From positions 1 to 6,023 of the forward strand of contig JAJRUA010000189.1 of NCBI GenBank assembly GCA_024278035.1: DNA of 6,023 nucleotides, in the 5' to 3' direction. A program made the position numbers and the translations under genes. Source of the stretch: Planctomycetota bacterium (lineage in GTDB: Bacteria > Planctomycetota > Planctomycetia > Pirellulales > Lacipirellulaceae). Below, piece by piece: positions 1-6,023 of this stretch. Each line of letters opens with the position of its first letter. Positions within the stretch are counted from its first letter, which is position 1. The notes under the pieces are model-generated. The model was not told where the DNA came from, made no database searches, and worked only from the letters and a program-made list of their open reading frames with translations.

Positions 1-826
1 CCTCACGTTCACGAAAACTGCGAATACCTGAACTCGTGCCGTCGGCCCCGGCATCGACATTCGGCCAGAACCACAAGACGGGTACATCAAGCTCGGCCAC
101 TGCGTAGAGGGTCTCCTCGATATGCCTTCGAGAATACTCGTACTCCGTCGTCACGGGATGTTGCATGACGACAACATAGCCACCCGAGAGGTCGAGCTTT
201 TCACCGACGCCAGAGTACTTTTCCATCGGGTCGAATCTGAGTTTGGGCGACCGGGCGATTTCGGCGGCCAGATCAATTGAGGGGCAACCGGTCGTGAAGA
301 CAGCCTCGGGACGTTCACCCAATTTAAGGACGCGGTTGTAGGCTCCTTGAGAAGCGACCAAGTGGATATCGGATAATTTTGTAACAGCGTGACGAACCTT
401 TTCATCAATTGATCCAGTGACTTCTCCGCCTTGGATGTGGGCAACCGGTATATTCATGTAGGCACCGGCAATCGCCGTAGCGATCGTTTCGTAGCGATCA
501 GCAATCGTAACCACAATATCTGGTTGCAGATTAAGAAATGCCGTCGATAGCCCCATAACACCAAGGCCTGTAGTTTTAGCCATGGACGTCGGGTTTTCGC
601 CCTCCAGCACCATAAAAACTTTCTCGTTGATCGTGAAGCCATCCTGTTCAATTTGCTCTACTACGCTGCCGTAGCGATCGAGCAAAGCCGATGCGGCAAC
701 AATAAGCTGAAGTTCGATCGCTGGATGTGCCTTAATAGCAGCAAGGGCTGTCTTAATGCGACTGTAACTGGGGCGAGCCGTTACAACGACACAAATTTTA
801 CGTTTCTCGTTGTGGGTATTGTTCAA
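1..826 (-). CDS. neuC: Hydrolysing UDP-N-acetylglucosamine 2-epimerase (NeuC/LegG family), 3' end cut by the window edge
   Basis: Cytoplasmic enzyme that by family converts UDP-GlcNAc to ManNAc plus UDP, or the 2,4-diacetamido equivalent for legionaminate, supplying the substrate of the adjacent NeuB. The frame is open for 275 codons to the left edge; family members are about 380-390 residues, so roughly 110 C-terminal residues are missing. Visible motifs are VVTARPSYSRIKTAL near residues 14-28, ADRYE at 109-113, HIQGGEVTGSIDEKVRH at 130-146, TGCPSIDLA at 179-187, QHPVTTE at 222-228 and WPNVDAGADGTS at 254-265. These match NeuC, where E. coli has GDRYE and HIHGGE. The start is TTG at 826-824, inside a TTGA overlap with the neuB stop, which suggests translational coupling. 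A GTG at 865-863 in frame is possible but would add an unlikely extension. The ARPSY version of the N-terminal loop differs from the GSRAEYG of E. coli NeuC. Sialic versus legionaminic specificity cannot be decided from this. Confidence 0.95.
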   Translation of the reverse strand, partial: MNNTHNEKRKICVVVTARPSYSRIKTALAAIKAHPAIELQLIVAASALLDRYGSVVEQIEQDGFTINEKVFMVLEGENPTSMAKTTGLGVMGLSTAFLNLQPDIVVTIADRYETIATAIAGAYMNIPVAHIQGGEVTGSIDEKVRHAVTKLSDIHLVASQGAYNRVLKLGERPEAVFTTGCPSIDLAAEIARSPKLRFDPMEKYSGVGEKLDLSGGYVVVMQHPVTTEYEYSRRHIEETLYAVAELDVPVLWFWPNVDAGADGTSSGIRSFRERE

Positions 827-1908
827 CTTCTTTCTTGGTGCTCTTGATGGAATTGGTCGTGGCACAATTGCTGATCTCGTTCGATCGGTAAAATCGTACG
901 GAGGCCGAGAAAAGTGTGGTATTGAGAGGCCGGGATACCATCGCCCGGCTTCTTGAAGGCTAGGTGCTCACGTTGGATAATAGTACCCGATGGCAAATCC
1001 TTCGCGGCGACGATACTCTTCGTGAAAAGCTGCCGTAACTCGGTCTTATCGGCTACCTCGCTATCTTTATCCAGGGGCGAGGCAAGGGCAATATCCAATT
1101 GCCGAATGCAACGAACCAGCTCACCTGTCTTCTCTACCGAAAGGCTTGAAGAGATATCAGGGCCAAACATATGAGGGCTAAGCGTAAGATGGAACTCTAG
1201 CAGATCAGCCCCCATCGCTACGCTTGCTAAGCCGGGAGCAATAGTACCGGAATGGTCACTTAAACCGACGGGGCAAGAAAATTTTTGCCGTATCTCTTCG
1301 ATCAGGTTGAGGCCCCACGATTTTGGCGGACAGGGATAGGCGGAAGTGCATTGAAGGATCGCTACCGGCGATTTCACCTCACGCACCAGAGAGACGGCTT
1401 GGTTTAGTTCTGCCCAAGTACTCATGCCACTTGACAAGATCACAGGTAAGCCCGTGTTGGCGACTTTTTCCAGCATCGAAAGATTGCTGACTTCACCCGA
1501 GGCGATTTTCCAAGCTGGCACTTCGCACTTCAACAGCAGATCAACAGCCTCTTCACTAAAAGGTGAACTAAGGAAAATTAAACCCTGGTCGCGAGTGTAC
1601 TTAGCAAGAGACTGCCATTGCTCCGAAGTGAAGGAAGTACGGCGCCAATAGTCTTGGCGTGTGGCATCTTGTGGGAACACTGGCACACGAAAACATTCAC
1701 GAACGGTGCCTTCAGCATCCGCAATATGCGTTTGAAACTTAACGGCATCAACGCCTGTTTTAGCGGCGGCATCTACAAATGCTTTTGCAGTGCCCAGGCT
1801 GCCTTCATGTGCTAGTCCAATCTCTGCAATTAAAAAGGTTGGCGAGTTTTGGCCAATCGGCTGGTTGGCGATCAGGAAGGATGTATTGGTGGAATTCACG
1901 TCTTGCAA
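823..1908 (-). CDS. neuB: N-acetylneuraminate (nonulosonate) synthase, NeuB family with C-terminal SAF domain
   Basis: Condenses ManNAc (or a 2,4-diacetamido-6-deoxy hexose) with phosphoenolpyruvate to give a nine-carbon sialic-type acid; cytoplasmic and metal dependent. The 361 residues cover a TIM barrel (about 20-275) and an antifreeze-like SAF domain (about 293-350). Motifs: AEIGLAHEG at 28-36, VKFQTH at 56-61, SSPF at 114-117, WKIASGE at 133-139, LSSGMST at 158-164, LQCTSAYPCPP at 185-195 and GLSDHSG at 215-221, the last carrying a likely metal-binding His219. The second metal His is probably H240 in LEFHLTL, where canonical NeuB has an EKHFTLD-type sequence. The SAF motif usually written KRPG is KKPG at 319-322. 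Both points suggest a divergent subfamily. The start is TTG, 2 bp after the rfbB stop; GTG at codon 4 is an equally good alternative. The nearest AGG lies 11 nt before the TTG. It overlaps neuC by 4 bp. Confidence 0.95.
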   Translation of the reverse strand: MQDVNSTNTSFLIANQPIGQNSPTFLIAEIGLAHEGSLGTAKAFVDAAAKTGVDAVKFQTHIADAEGTVRECFRVPVFPQDATRQDYWRRTSFTSEQWQSLAKYTRDQGLIFLSSPFSEEAVDLLLKCEVPAWKIASGEVSNLSMLEKVANTGLPVILSSGMSTWAELNQAVSLVREVKSPVAILQCTSAYPCPPKSWGLNLIEEIRQKFSCPVGLSDHSGTIAPGLASVAMGADLLEFHLTLSPHMFGPDISSSLSVEKTGELVRCIRQLDIALASPLDKDSEVADKTELRQLFTKSIVAAKDLPSGTIIQREHLAFKKPGDGIPASQYHTFLGLRTILPIERDQQLCHDQFHQEHQERS

Positions 1909-1910
1909 AC

Positions 1911-3032
1911 TTATTTCTGCCTAGGGCCATTCCTTGTGTTGTGGAATGCGTGTCTCAATGACGGGCTGTTTAGCCCCTGACGTTCTAGTTGGTAGTCGCC
2001 GTTCAGAATGTCTTTCCACCAGTCTTGATTGCCGAGGTACCATTGAACGGTTTTACGAAAACCGCTCTGGGAATCTTCTTGCGGTAGCCAGTTGGTCCGC
2101 TCTTGGATCTTTGTCGTATCTACCGCGTAGCGCAAGTCGTGGCCGGGACGATCGGGGACGAAGGTGATTTTGTCTGCGTGAGGTTTGCCGGAGGGGCAAG
2201 GATGGAGTTCGTCCATGAGTTTGCAGAGTGCTTGCACTAACGCAAGGTTGGTCCATTCGTTGTTGCTGCCGATGTTGTAGGCTTCGCCGGGGAGGCTGGT
2301 TTCTAAGACACATTGCAAGGCACGGCAATGGTCTTCGACGTAAAGCCAATCACGGATGTTTTCGCCTTTCCCATAGATGGGAATCGATTCATCGGCTAGG
2401 CATTTGAGAATCACGACTGGAAGCAATTTCTCAGGGAACTGGTAGGGGCCGTAATTGTTACTACAGTTGGTGACGAGAACCGGAAGGCCATAGGTGGCGT
2501 GCCATGCTCTGGCCAGATGGTCGGACGAGGCCTTGCTGGCGGAATAAGGCGAGTGGGGATCGTAAGGGGTCGTTTCGGAGAAGCCCGCCTCATCTTTTTG
2601 TAACGAGCCATAAACCTCGTCGGTCGAGACATGGAGAAACCGAAATCGCACCGCTTTCTTTTCGTCGAGGGATTGCCAGTATCGGAGGCTTGCTTGCAGT
2701 AAATTGAAGGTGCCAATCACGTTGGTTTGAATAAATTGGCCCGGCCCATCAATGGACCCATCGACATGACTCTCTGCCGCTAAGTGCATTACAAAGTCAG
2801 GGCGAAAATCGTCGAAGGATCGCCTCACGGCTTCAGCATGGGTGATGTCGATCTGCTCGAATCGGTAGGCCGAATGATTTTCGACATCGGCTAGGGAAGC
2901 AAGATTTCCGGCATAAGTGAGTGCGTCTATATTGAGAACGCGATAGTTGTTTTTTAGTAGCAAGCGAACGAGGTTCGAGCCAATGAATCCGGCCCCCCCG
3001 GTGACGATTACTTTAGGAAAATAAGATTTCAA
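1911..3032 (-). CDS. rfbB: dTDP-glucose 4,6-dehydratase (RmlB/RfbB)
   Basis: Extended short-chain dehydrogenase that turns dTDP-glucose into dTDP-4-keto-6-deoxyglucose using tightly bound NAD, the shared precursor of dTDP-rhamnose and of dTDP-amino and other deoxysugars. The 373 residues show the Rossmann motif TGGAGFIG at 11-18, DALTYAGN at 36-43, HLAAESHVD at 83-91, the catalytic Thr-Asp-Glu in STDEVYG (T137, D138, E139) and YxxxK (Y163, K167). Further family marks are [12 protein letters not shown] at 192-203 and [13 protein letters not shown] at 223-235. Typical RmlB is about 350-360 residues; the extra length is a polar tail after about residue 350. The only usable standard start before the Rossmann motif is TTG at 3032-3030, and I see no Shine-Dalgarno sequence upstream. 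The glycine codons of the Rossmann motif form a run of seven G on the coding strand. RmlA, RmlC and RmlD are not in the window, so the final sugar is unknown. Confidence 0.97.
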   Translation of the reverse strand: MKSYFPKVIVTGGAGFIGSNLVRLLLKNNYRVLNIDALTYAGNLASLADVENHSAYRFEQIDITHAEAVRRSFDDFRPDFVMHLAAESHVDGSIDGPGQFIQTNVIGTFNLLQASLRYWQSLDEKKAVRFRFLHVSTDEVYGSLQKDEAGFSETTPYDPHSPYSASKASSDHLARAWHATYGLPVLVTNCSNNYGPYQFPEKLLPVVILKCLADESIPIYGKGENIRDWLYVEDHCRALQCVLETSLPGEAYNIGSNNEWTNLALVQALCKLMDELHPCPSGKPHADKITFVPDRPGHDLRYAVDTTKIQERTNWLPQEDSQSGFRKTVQWYLGNQDWWKDILNGDYQLERQGLNSPSLRHAFHNTRNGPRQK

Positions 3033-3082
3033 GGAAGCGATGGGGTCGCGATAAAAACGGGCGTTGTCAATCGAGTCATCTT

Positions 3083-4399
3083 TTATGCCTTGACTACCGT
3101 TGCCTTGCCATTCAGGCCATCGGTAGCATTTCGCGTATCGACCACCAGTTGGGACCAGTCAACGAGTTCTTGGCAATCGACGTTGTCGTGATTGGTAGCA
3201 ATGAGGCAAGCATCGAAGGAACCGATCGTGGCTTGGTTCCAGGTTACGCTCTTCATGCCGGCCCATTCGGAGTGTTCTCGGGTTGGCTGGATCACTGGGA
3301 TGTAGGGGTCGTAAAAGGATATCTCAGCCCCCGCTTCCTTCATCAATTCCATCAAGGTGTACCCGGGCGATTCGCGATCGTCTTCCACATTGGGTTTGTA
3401 AGCCAATCCGACGAGAAGAATTCGGCTGCCATTGAGTGGCTTCTTGATCGTGTTGAGGGCGTCTGAAAGTGCACGAATCACATGCTCGGGCATCGACGTG
3501 TTGATCTCTCCGGCCAGCTCGATAAATCGGGTCGGATGGCCATACTCGCGAGCCTTCCAGGTGAGGTAGAACGGATCGATGGGAATGCAGTGGCCGCCTA
3601 GGCCGGGGCCCGGATAAAAAGCATGGAAGCCAAACGGCTTCGTCTTGGCGGCTTCGATGACTTCCCAGATATCGATATCCATCGCGGCGTAGATCAACTT
3701 CAGCTCATTGACCAACGCGATGTTCACGCTGCGGTAGATGTTCTCCAGCAGCTTCGTTGCTTCCGCGGCGCGGCAAGAGGAGACGGGCACCACCTGTTCG
3801 ACTGCCGACGAATAGAGGGCGATAGCTTTCTCTAAGCAAGCAGAAGTGTAGCCGCCGACCACTTTAGGAACTCGGCCAACATGGCTGTCGGGATTACCGG
3901 GATCTTCCCGTTCAGGGGAGAAGGCGAGGTGAAAATCCTTGCCTGCCGTCATTCCAGACCCTTTCTCAAGGACCGTCCGAAGTTCGGTGTCGGTCGTGCC
4001 GGGATAGGTTGTCGATTCTAAGACAACCAGCGTCCCTTCCTGCAAATAGGGAGCAATCGCCTGACCGGTAGCAAGGATATAGGAGATGTCGGGCTCACGA
4101 TGCTTGTTAAGCGGAGTCGGCACGCAGATGATGACAGCGCTGGCTTCATGTATTCGCGCGAAGTCGGTTGATGCTTCGAGCACTTTACTGTCAACAAGCG
4201 ACGCAATCTCGTCTGCGGGAATGTGGCCAATGTAGGAGTTGCCGGCGCAGATGGCGGTAACTTTTTGTTGATCGACATCCAGGCCGAGCACGTTGTGACC
4301 CGACCTCGCAAATTGCAGGCAGAGCGGCAAGCCAACATAGCCAAGACCGACAACGGCCGTACGCGATTTTTTATCTGTTTTTATTGGGCGTGATTGCAC
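3083..4399 (-). CDS. wbpA: Nucleotide sugar dehydrogenase, probably UDP-N-acetyl-D-glucosamine 6-dehydrogenase (WbpA class)
   Basis: NAD-dependent four-electron oxidation of a UDP-hexose at C6 to the uronic acid. The 438 residues hold an N-terminal NAD-binding domain with GLGYVG at 18-23 and the ribose-binding D41, a central domain, and a C-terminal UDP-binding domain with [15 protein letters not shown] at 331-345. Active-site elements are ESTTYPGT at 128-135, [10 protein letters not shown] at 160-169, K216 and N220 in ATKLLEN, and catalytic Cys271 in GGHCIPIDP. The SPEREDPGN form and [18 protein letters not shown] are typical of UDP-GlcNAc dehydrogenases (WbpA, WbpO/TviB relatives) rather than UDP-glucose dehydrogenase, so UDP-GlcNAcA is the favoured product; UDP-ManNAc oxidation (WecC-like) is less likely. 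The start is GTG at 4399, with an in-frame TAA shortly upstream and no other standard start before the NAD motif. No Shine-Dalgarno sequence is visible. It follows the nusG-like gene by 49 bp and precedes rfbB by 50 bp. Confidence 0.94.
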   Translation of the reverse strand: MQSRPIKTDKKSRTAVVGLGYVGLPLCLQFARSGHNVLGLDVDQQKVTAICAGNSYIGHIPADEIASLVDSKVLEASTDFARIHEASAVIICVPTPLNKHREPDISYILATGQAIAPYLQEGTLVVLESTTYPGTTDTELRTVLEKGSGMTAGKDFHLAFSPEREDPGNPDSHVGRVPKVVGGYTSACLEKAIALYSSAVEQVVPVSSCRAAEATKLLENIYRSVNIALVNELKLIYAAMDIDIWEVIEAAKTKPFGFHAFYPGPGLGGHCIPIDPFYLTWKAREYGHPTRFIELAGEINTSMPEHVIRALSDALNTIKKPLNGSRILLVGLAYKPNVEDDRESPGYTLMELMKEAGAEISFYDPYIPVIQPTREHSEWAGMKSVTWNQATIGSFDACLIATNHDNVDCQELVDWSQLVVDTRNATDGLNGKATVVKA

Positions 4400-4448
4400 G
4401 GTGTTGTTAGCGGGTGATTGGCGTTATTGAGGAAAGTTGTTGAAGAAA

Positions 4449-5144
4449 TTAGTGTGATTCTGATCGTTGCTGCGCGAGAGCAACGTGCTGTCCCGCGCCG
4501 ACTGGCAACTCGATCTGACCATTGCTTGTGGCTCTACTCTGCTTGTCAGCCAGTGGTTCGACCAAGTCGGCATGAATCTCTACCGTGGCCCCGGCGCCCA
4601 TCATCGTCACGCCGACCCAAAGCTTGGTTGAGTTGTCGGTACTCAGAATGATTCCTTCGGTACCCTTCATGGGTCCACCAATAATCTGCACTCGTTTTCC
4701 CGTGACCAGTTGCGGGTGGAGTTCGATTTTTTCAGGTGCTGTACGGAGGGCCAATTCCAAAGAACCAATCTCACGGCGAAACGAAGATTGCTCGGCAGGA
4801 TCGATCTCGATAAAATGGACCAGTCGATTGGTCTTCAGGACCGCTAGCCTTTCTTGTTCTCCGCCGGCAAAAAACAAGTAAGACTTGAACATCGGATACA
4901 AGTTGCGACGCCGGCGACCGCCGGAGGAGGTTTCACGGAACACCATTGGCAAAAAGTAGGGAACCTCACAGCGGCACAAATCCCAGGCGAGTGCCTTCTC
5001 CTGCCGAGGCTTGGTGTAGATGACCGTCCATTCGCCGGGAGAAGTGTCCAATGCTCCTACCGTAGGAAGCATCATCGGTGGATTGTCTTGGAGTCGAAGC
5101 ACAAAAGGAGAAGCGAGACGGAGGTTGATGGATGTAGCCGCCAC
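4449..5144 (-). CDS. Specialised NusG paralogue (RfaH/UpxY-like transcription antitermination factor)
   Basis: NusG-family protein expected to bind the RNA polymerase clamp through its NGN domain and promote readthrough of the long downstream operon. The 231 residues show an NGN domain from about 38 to 140, opening with EWTVIYTKPRQEKALA (38-53) and containing FLPM and the YPMFKSYLFF segment (83-92) that matches the family's P.F.GY.F pattern. A KOW domain follows (about 147-198) with VTGKRVQIIGGPMKGTEGII, where housekeeping NusG has G..V.V..GPF.G..G. About 30 residues after the KOW domain look disordered. First-gene position in a sugar operon matches RfaH, UpxY and LoaP logic and argues for an operon-specific factor rather than housekeeping nusG, which is usually beside secE and rplK. 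The start is GTG at 5144; ATG at codon 24 or 25 is plausible because residues 1-37 precede the fold and no Shine-Dalgarno sequence favours either. Its recruitment site was not identified. Confidence 0.92.
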   Translation of the reverse strand: MAATSINLRLASPFVLRLQDNPPMMLPTVGALDTSPGEWTVIYTKPRQEKALAWDLCRCEVPYFLPMVFRETSSGGRRRRNLYPMFKSYLFFAGGEQERLAVLKTNRLVHFIEIDPAEQSSFRREIGSLELALRTAPEKIELHPQLVTGKRVQIIGGPMKGTEGIILSTDNSTKLWVGVTMMGAGATVEIHADLVEPLADKQSRATSNGQIELPVGAGQHVALAQQRSESH

Positions 5145-5186
5145 TAAAGGCCAAAGGATTCTTCTTCCGGTTAGGGTAGACTCCGT

Positions 5187-5219
5187 CCACGTGGGTGCAC
5201 GCCTTGGCCTGCACCACCC
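5187..5219. other. Small hairpin just upstream of the nusG-like gene
   Basis: GGTGCA at 5194-5199 pairs with TGCACC at 5210-5215 around a 10-nt spacer, next to the palindrome CCACGTGG at 5187-5194. It sits about 50 nt before the GTG start of the nusG-like gene and would be in its 5' leader RNA. There is no following U run on either strand, so it is not a standard terminator. A role in translation control or pausing is only a possibility. Confidence 0.3.
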
Positions 5220-5477
5220 ATCCTGATCCGGTAGCCCTGTGTGAGCCCCTTGCTTTGGTTCTTCAGCCTAATTGATACCTAGCGGCGTACAAGGAGGTTT
5301 CTATCTCAAGGGCCTGTTTCTGTCCATATAAACACCGAGGTTTAGAGCCGTTTCGACCACTCTGCACCGTTCGTTACGATGGGGAGGATTGGGGGAAATT
5401 GCTGGCAGCCCTATCATGGGGTAGCCCTCTACGTCAGCCTTTTGTAGCTATTCTATTTTAGTGCTTTGGCAACTCTT

Positions 5478-5734
5478 AAAATTAGCCTCCTCACCAAAAT
5501 CAGTGGGTAGATATCAGCCGATTTGGAGGATTCAACCTACTTTACACGGTATTTCCAGTGGTTTGACGGTGCTTGTAAACTGAATGTCAGATCATTAACG
5601 GGTGCAAAATACTCGAATCGCATAGGCATTTGTAGATATAAAAGGGCGGACTCCCTCTGACGAGCCTGAGCTGAGGTCCAGTTGGCAAATGGATAGCATT
5701 TCTACCCACTGATTTCGGCGAAGAGCCTGTTTTT
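5478..5734. repeat. Long imperfect inverted repeat enclosing about 190 bp
   Basis: AAATCAGTGGGTAGA at 5497-5511 recurs exactly in inverted orientation at 5701-5715. Outward from the core, 13 of the next 19 positions (5496 down to 5478 against 5716 up to 5734) are also complementary, with several mismatches being transitions. This looks like two diverged inverted copies of a repeat unit of about 35-40 bp. The inner segment is 189 bp between cores. No target-site duplication is evident. Possible identities are a MITE-like or intergenic palindromic element, or the flanks of an invertible segment. No recombinase or transposase is present in the window. Confidence 0.75.
5635..5663 (-). promoter_or_regulatory. 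Candidate sigma70-like promoter inside the inverted repeat
   Basis: On the minus strand a TCGTCA hexamer (5663-5658; 4 of 6 matches to TTGACA) is separated by 17 bp from TATATC (5640-5635; 4 of 6 matches to TATAAT). It points towards the operon and lies between the two repeat arms. This is a weak match in an AT-rich patch and could be chance. Confidence 0.2.
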
Positions 5735-5744
5735 GAGACACGGG

Positions 5745-5766
5745 CCCCCCGATGAGTGGGGGGGGG
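5745..5766. repeat. C6 / G9 homopolymer pair able to form a hairpin
   Basis: Six C (5745-5750) and nine G (5758-5766) are separated by a 7-nt loop. They can fold into a six-pair GC stem on either strand. The nine-base G tract is a potential slippage site. There is no T run after the stem in either direction. Confidence 0.5.
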
Positions 5767-5878
5767 CAGCAGGGAGCCAATCGCTTGCACGGACCGCCCA
5801 CCGCCTACTGCTTTTATCATGGGGCTAACGCCCGCCCGCTTGCCTACGGCCCTCCCCCCACGCTCTCTTTTAATCAGC

Positions 5879-5884
5879 TATAAT
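5879..5884 (+). promoter_or_regulatory. Possible -10 box for a divergent plus-strand transcript
   Basis: A perfect TATAAT on the plus strand lies 66 bp before the ATG at 5951. No good -35 hexamer is found at 16-18 bp upstream, where the sequence is C-rich, and there is no extended TG. It is offered only because a reading frame begins downstream. Confidence 0.2.
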
Positions 5885-5950
5885 GCGATCTACATATAGA
5901 TTGGGACCGTCTACAGCGGCTTTTACCACCCTCCCAAACGAACGACACCC

Positions 5951-6023
5951 ATGCGAACCTTGATGAATTCCCTCTACCCGCAGGTTTCCTTTACTCCCCG
6001 ACGATTGCCATTGATTGTTTTTC
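5951..6023 (+). CDS. Possible 5' end of a divergent gene, cut by the window edge
   Basis: An ATG at 5951 opens 24 codons that stay open to the right edge. The translation begins MRTLMNSLYPQ and moves into VSFTPRRLPLIVF, which would suit a basic segment before a first membrane helix. No Shine-Dalgarno sequence precedes it; ATG at codon 5 is an alternative. It is too short to identify. If real, it is transcribed away from the sugar operon, and the 5145-5950 stretch would be a shared divergent regulatory region. A chance open frame of this length is also common. Confidence 0.3.
   Translation, partial: MRTLMNSLYPQVSFTPRRLPLIVF

Larger units (their letters stand above)
5145..5950. other. Gene-poor region upstream of the operon, probably promoter and long 5' leader
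   Basis: About 800 bp between the nusG-like start and a possible divergent reading frame. The short frames here (the longest are about 68-77 codons on the minus strand within 5587-5820) show no recognisable motif and overlap the inverted repeat and the G tract, so I do not call them genes. The region holds the inverted repeat at 5478-5734, a C6/G9 hairpin at 5745-5766, a hairpin near 5194-5215, and two copies of the 9-mer GGTAGCCCT (5230-5238 and 5420-5428, plus-strand reading). I see no tRNA, riboswitch or convincing intrinsic terminator. Confidence 0.6.

Noticed and set aside
151..651. Minus-strand frames of 97 and 65 codons overlapping the left end
   Set aside because: They lie in another frame of the neuC coding sequence, whose translation matches the NeuC family throughout, so they are shadows.
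4966..5217. Minus-strand 83-codon frame just upstream of and overlapping the nusG-like gene
   Set aside because: It is out of frame with the clear NGN domain and has no recognisable features; not supported as a leader peptide.
5291..5297. AAGGAGG on the plus strand as a ribosome binding site
   Set aside because: No start codon follows at suitable spacing and no reading frame there has coding character.
5641..5657. AGGG...CCCTTTT on the minus strand as an attenuator or terminator
   Set aside because: The stem is only about 4-6 weak pairs with a short T run, insufficient for an intrinsic terminator call.
5791..5811. Minus-strand GGCGGTGGGCGG as an ops/JUMPstart element for an RfaH-like factor
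   Set aside because: Matches only 8 of 12 positions of GGCGGTAGCGTG, in a GC-rich stretch, and about 650 nt upstream of the first gene.
5587..5820. Two overlapping minus-strand open frames of 77 and 68 codons in the leader region
   Set aside because: They are low complexity, cross the G9 tract and one inverted-repeat arm, show no motif, and have no ribosome binding site. More likely chance frames in a repeat-like sequence.

Overview
The window carries five co-directional minus-strand genes that read as the start of a surface-polysaccharide (O-antigen, capsule or exopolysaccharide) operon. It looks bacterial, with roughly balanced base composition. A NusG-paralogue-led sugar cluster, non-ATG starts and little visible Shine-Dalgarno sequence would fit Planctomycetota, and the proteins resemble planctomycete homologues as I recall them. 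That placement is an inference from memory and was not tested.

In transcription order (right to left): a gene-poor stretch (about 5145-5950), then a NusG/RfaH/UpxY-type antitermination factor (5144-4449), a UDP-GlcNAc 6-dehydrogenase of the WbpA class (4399-3083), dTDP-glucose 4,6-dehydratase RmlB/RfbB (3032-1911), a NeuB-type nonulosonate (sialic acid family) synthase (1908-823), and a NeuC-type hydrolysing UDP-GlcNAc 2-epimerase (826-1) cut by the left edge. Gaps are 49, 50 and 2 bp, followed by a 4-bp overlap, so one transcript is likely. NeuC and NeuB together would make a sialic or legionaminic-type acid. RmlB would make dTDP-4-keto-6-deoxyglucose for a deoxysugar. The dehydrogenase would make UDP-GlcNAcA. 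A CMP-nonulosonate synthetase, glycosyltransferases and export genes are expected beyond position 1.

The roughly 800-bp non-coding stretch upstream of the operon is the least ordinary part. It holds a long imperfect inverted repeat with an exact 15-bp core (5497-5511 and 5701-5715), a C6/G9 hairpin, and a small hairpin just ahead of the nusG-like gene. At the far right a short plus-strand reading frame begins at 5951 and runs off the window. It may be a divergent gene.

I see no clearly new enzymatic system here. The best leads are the inverted-repeat element in front of the operon, the dedicated NusG paralogue, the complete absence of ATG at the assigned starts, and a NeuB with altered conserved motifs.
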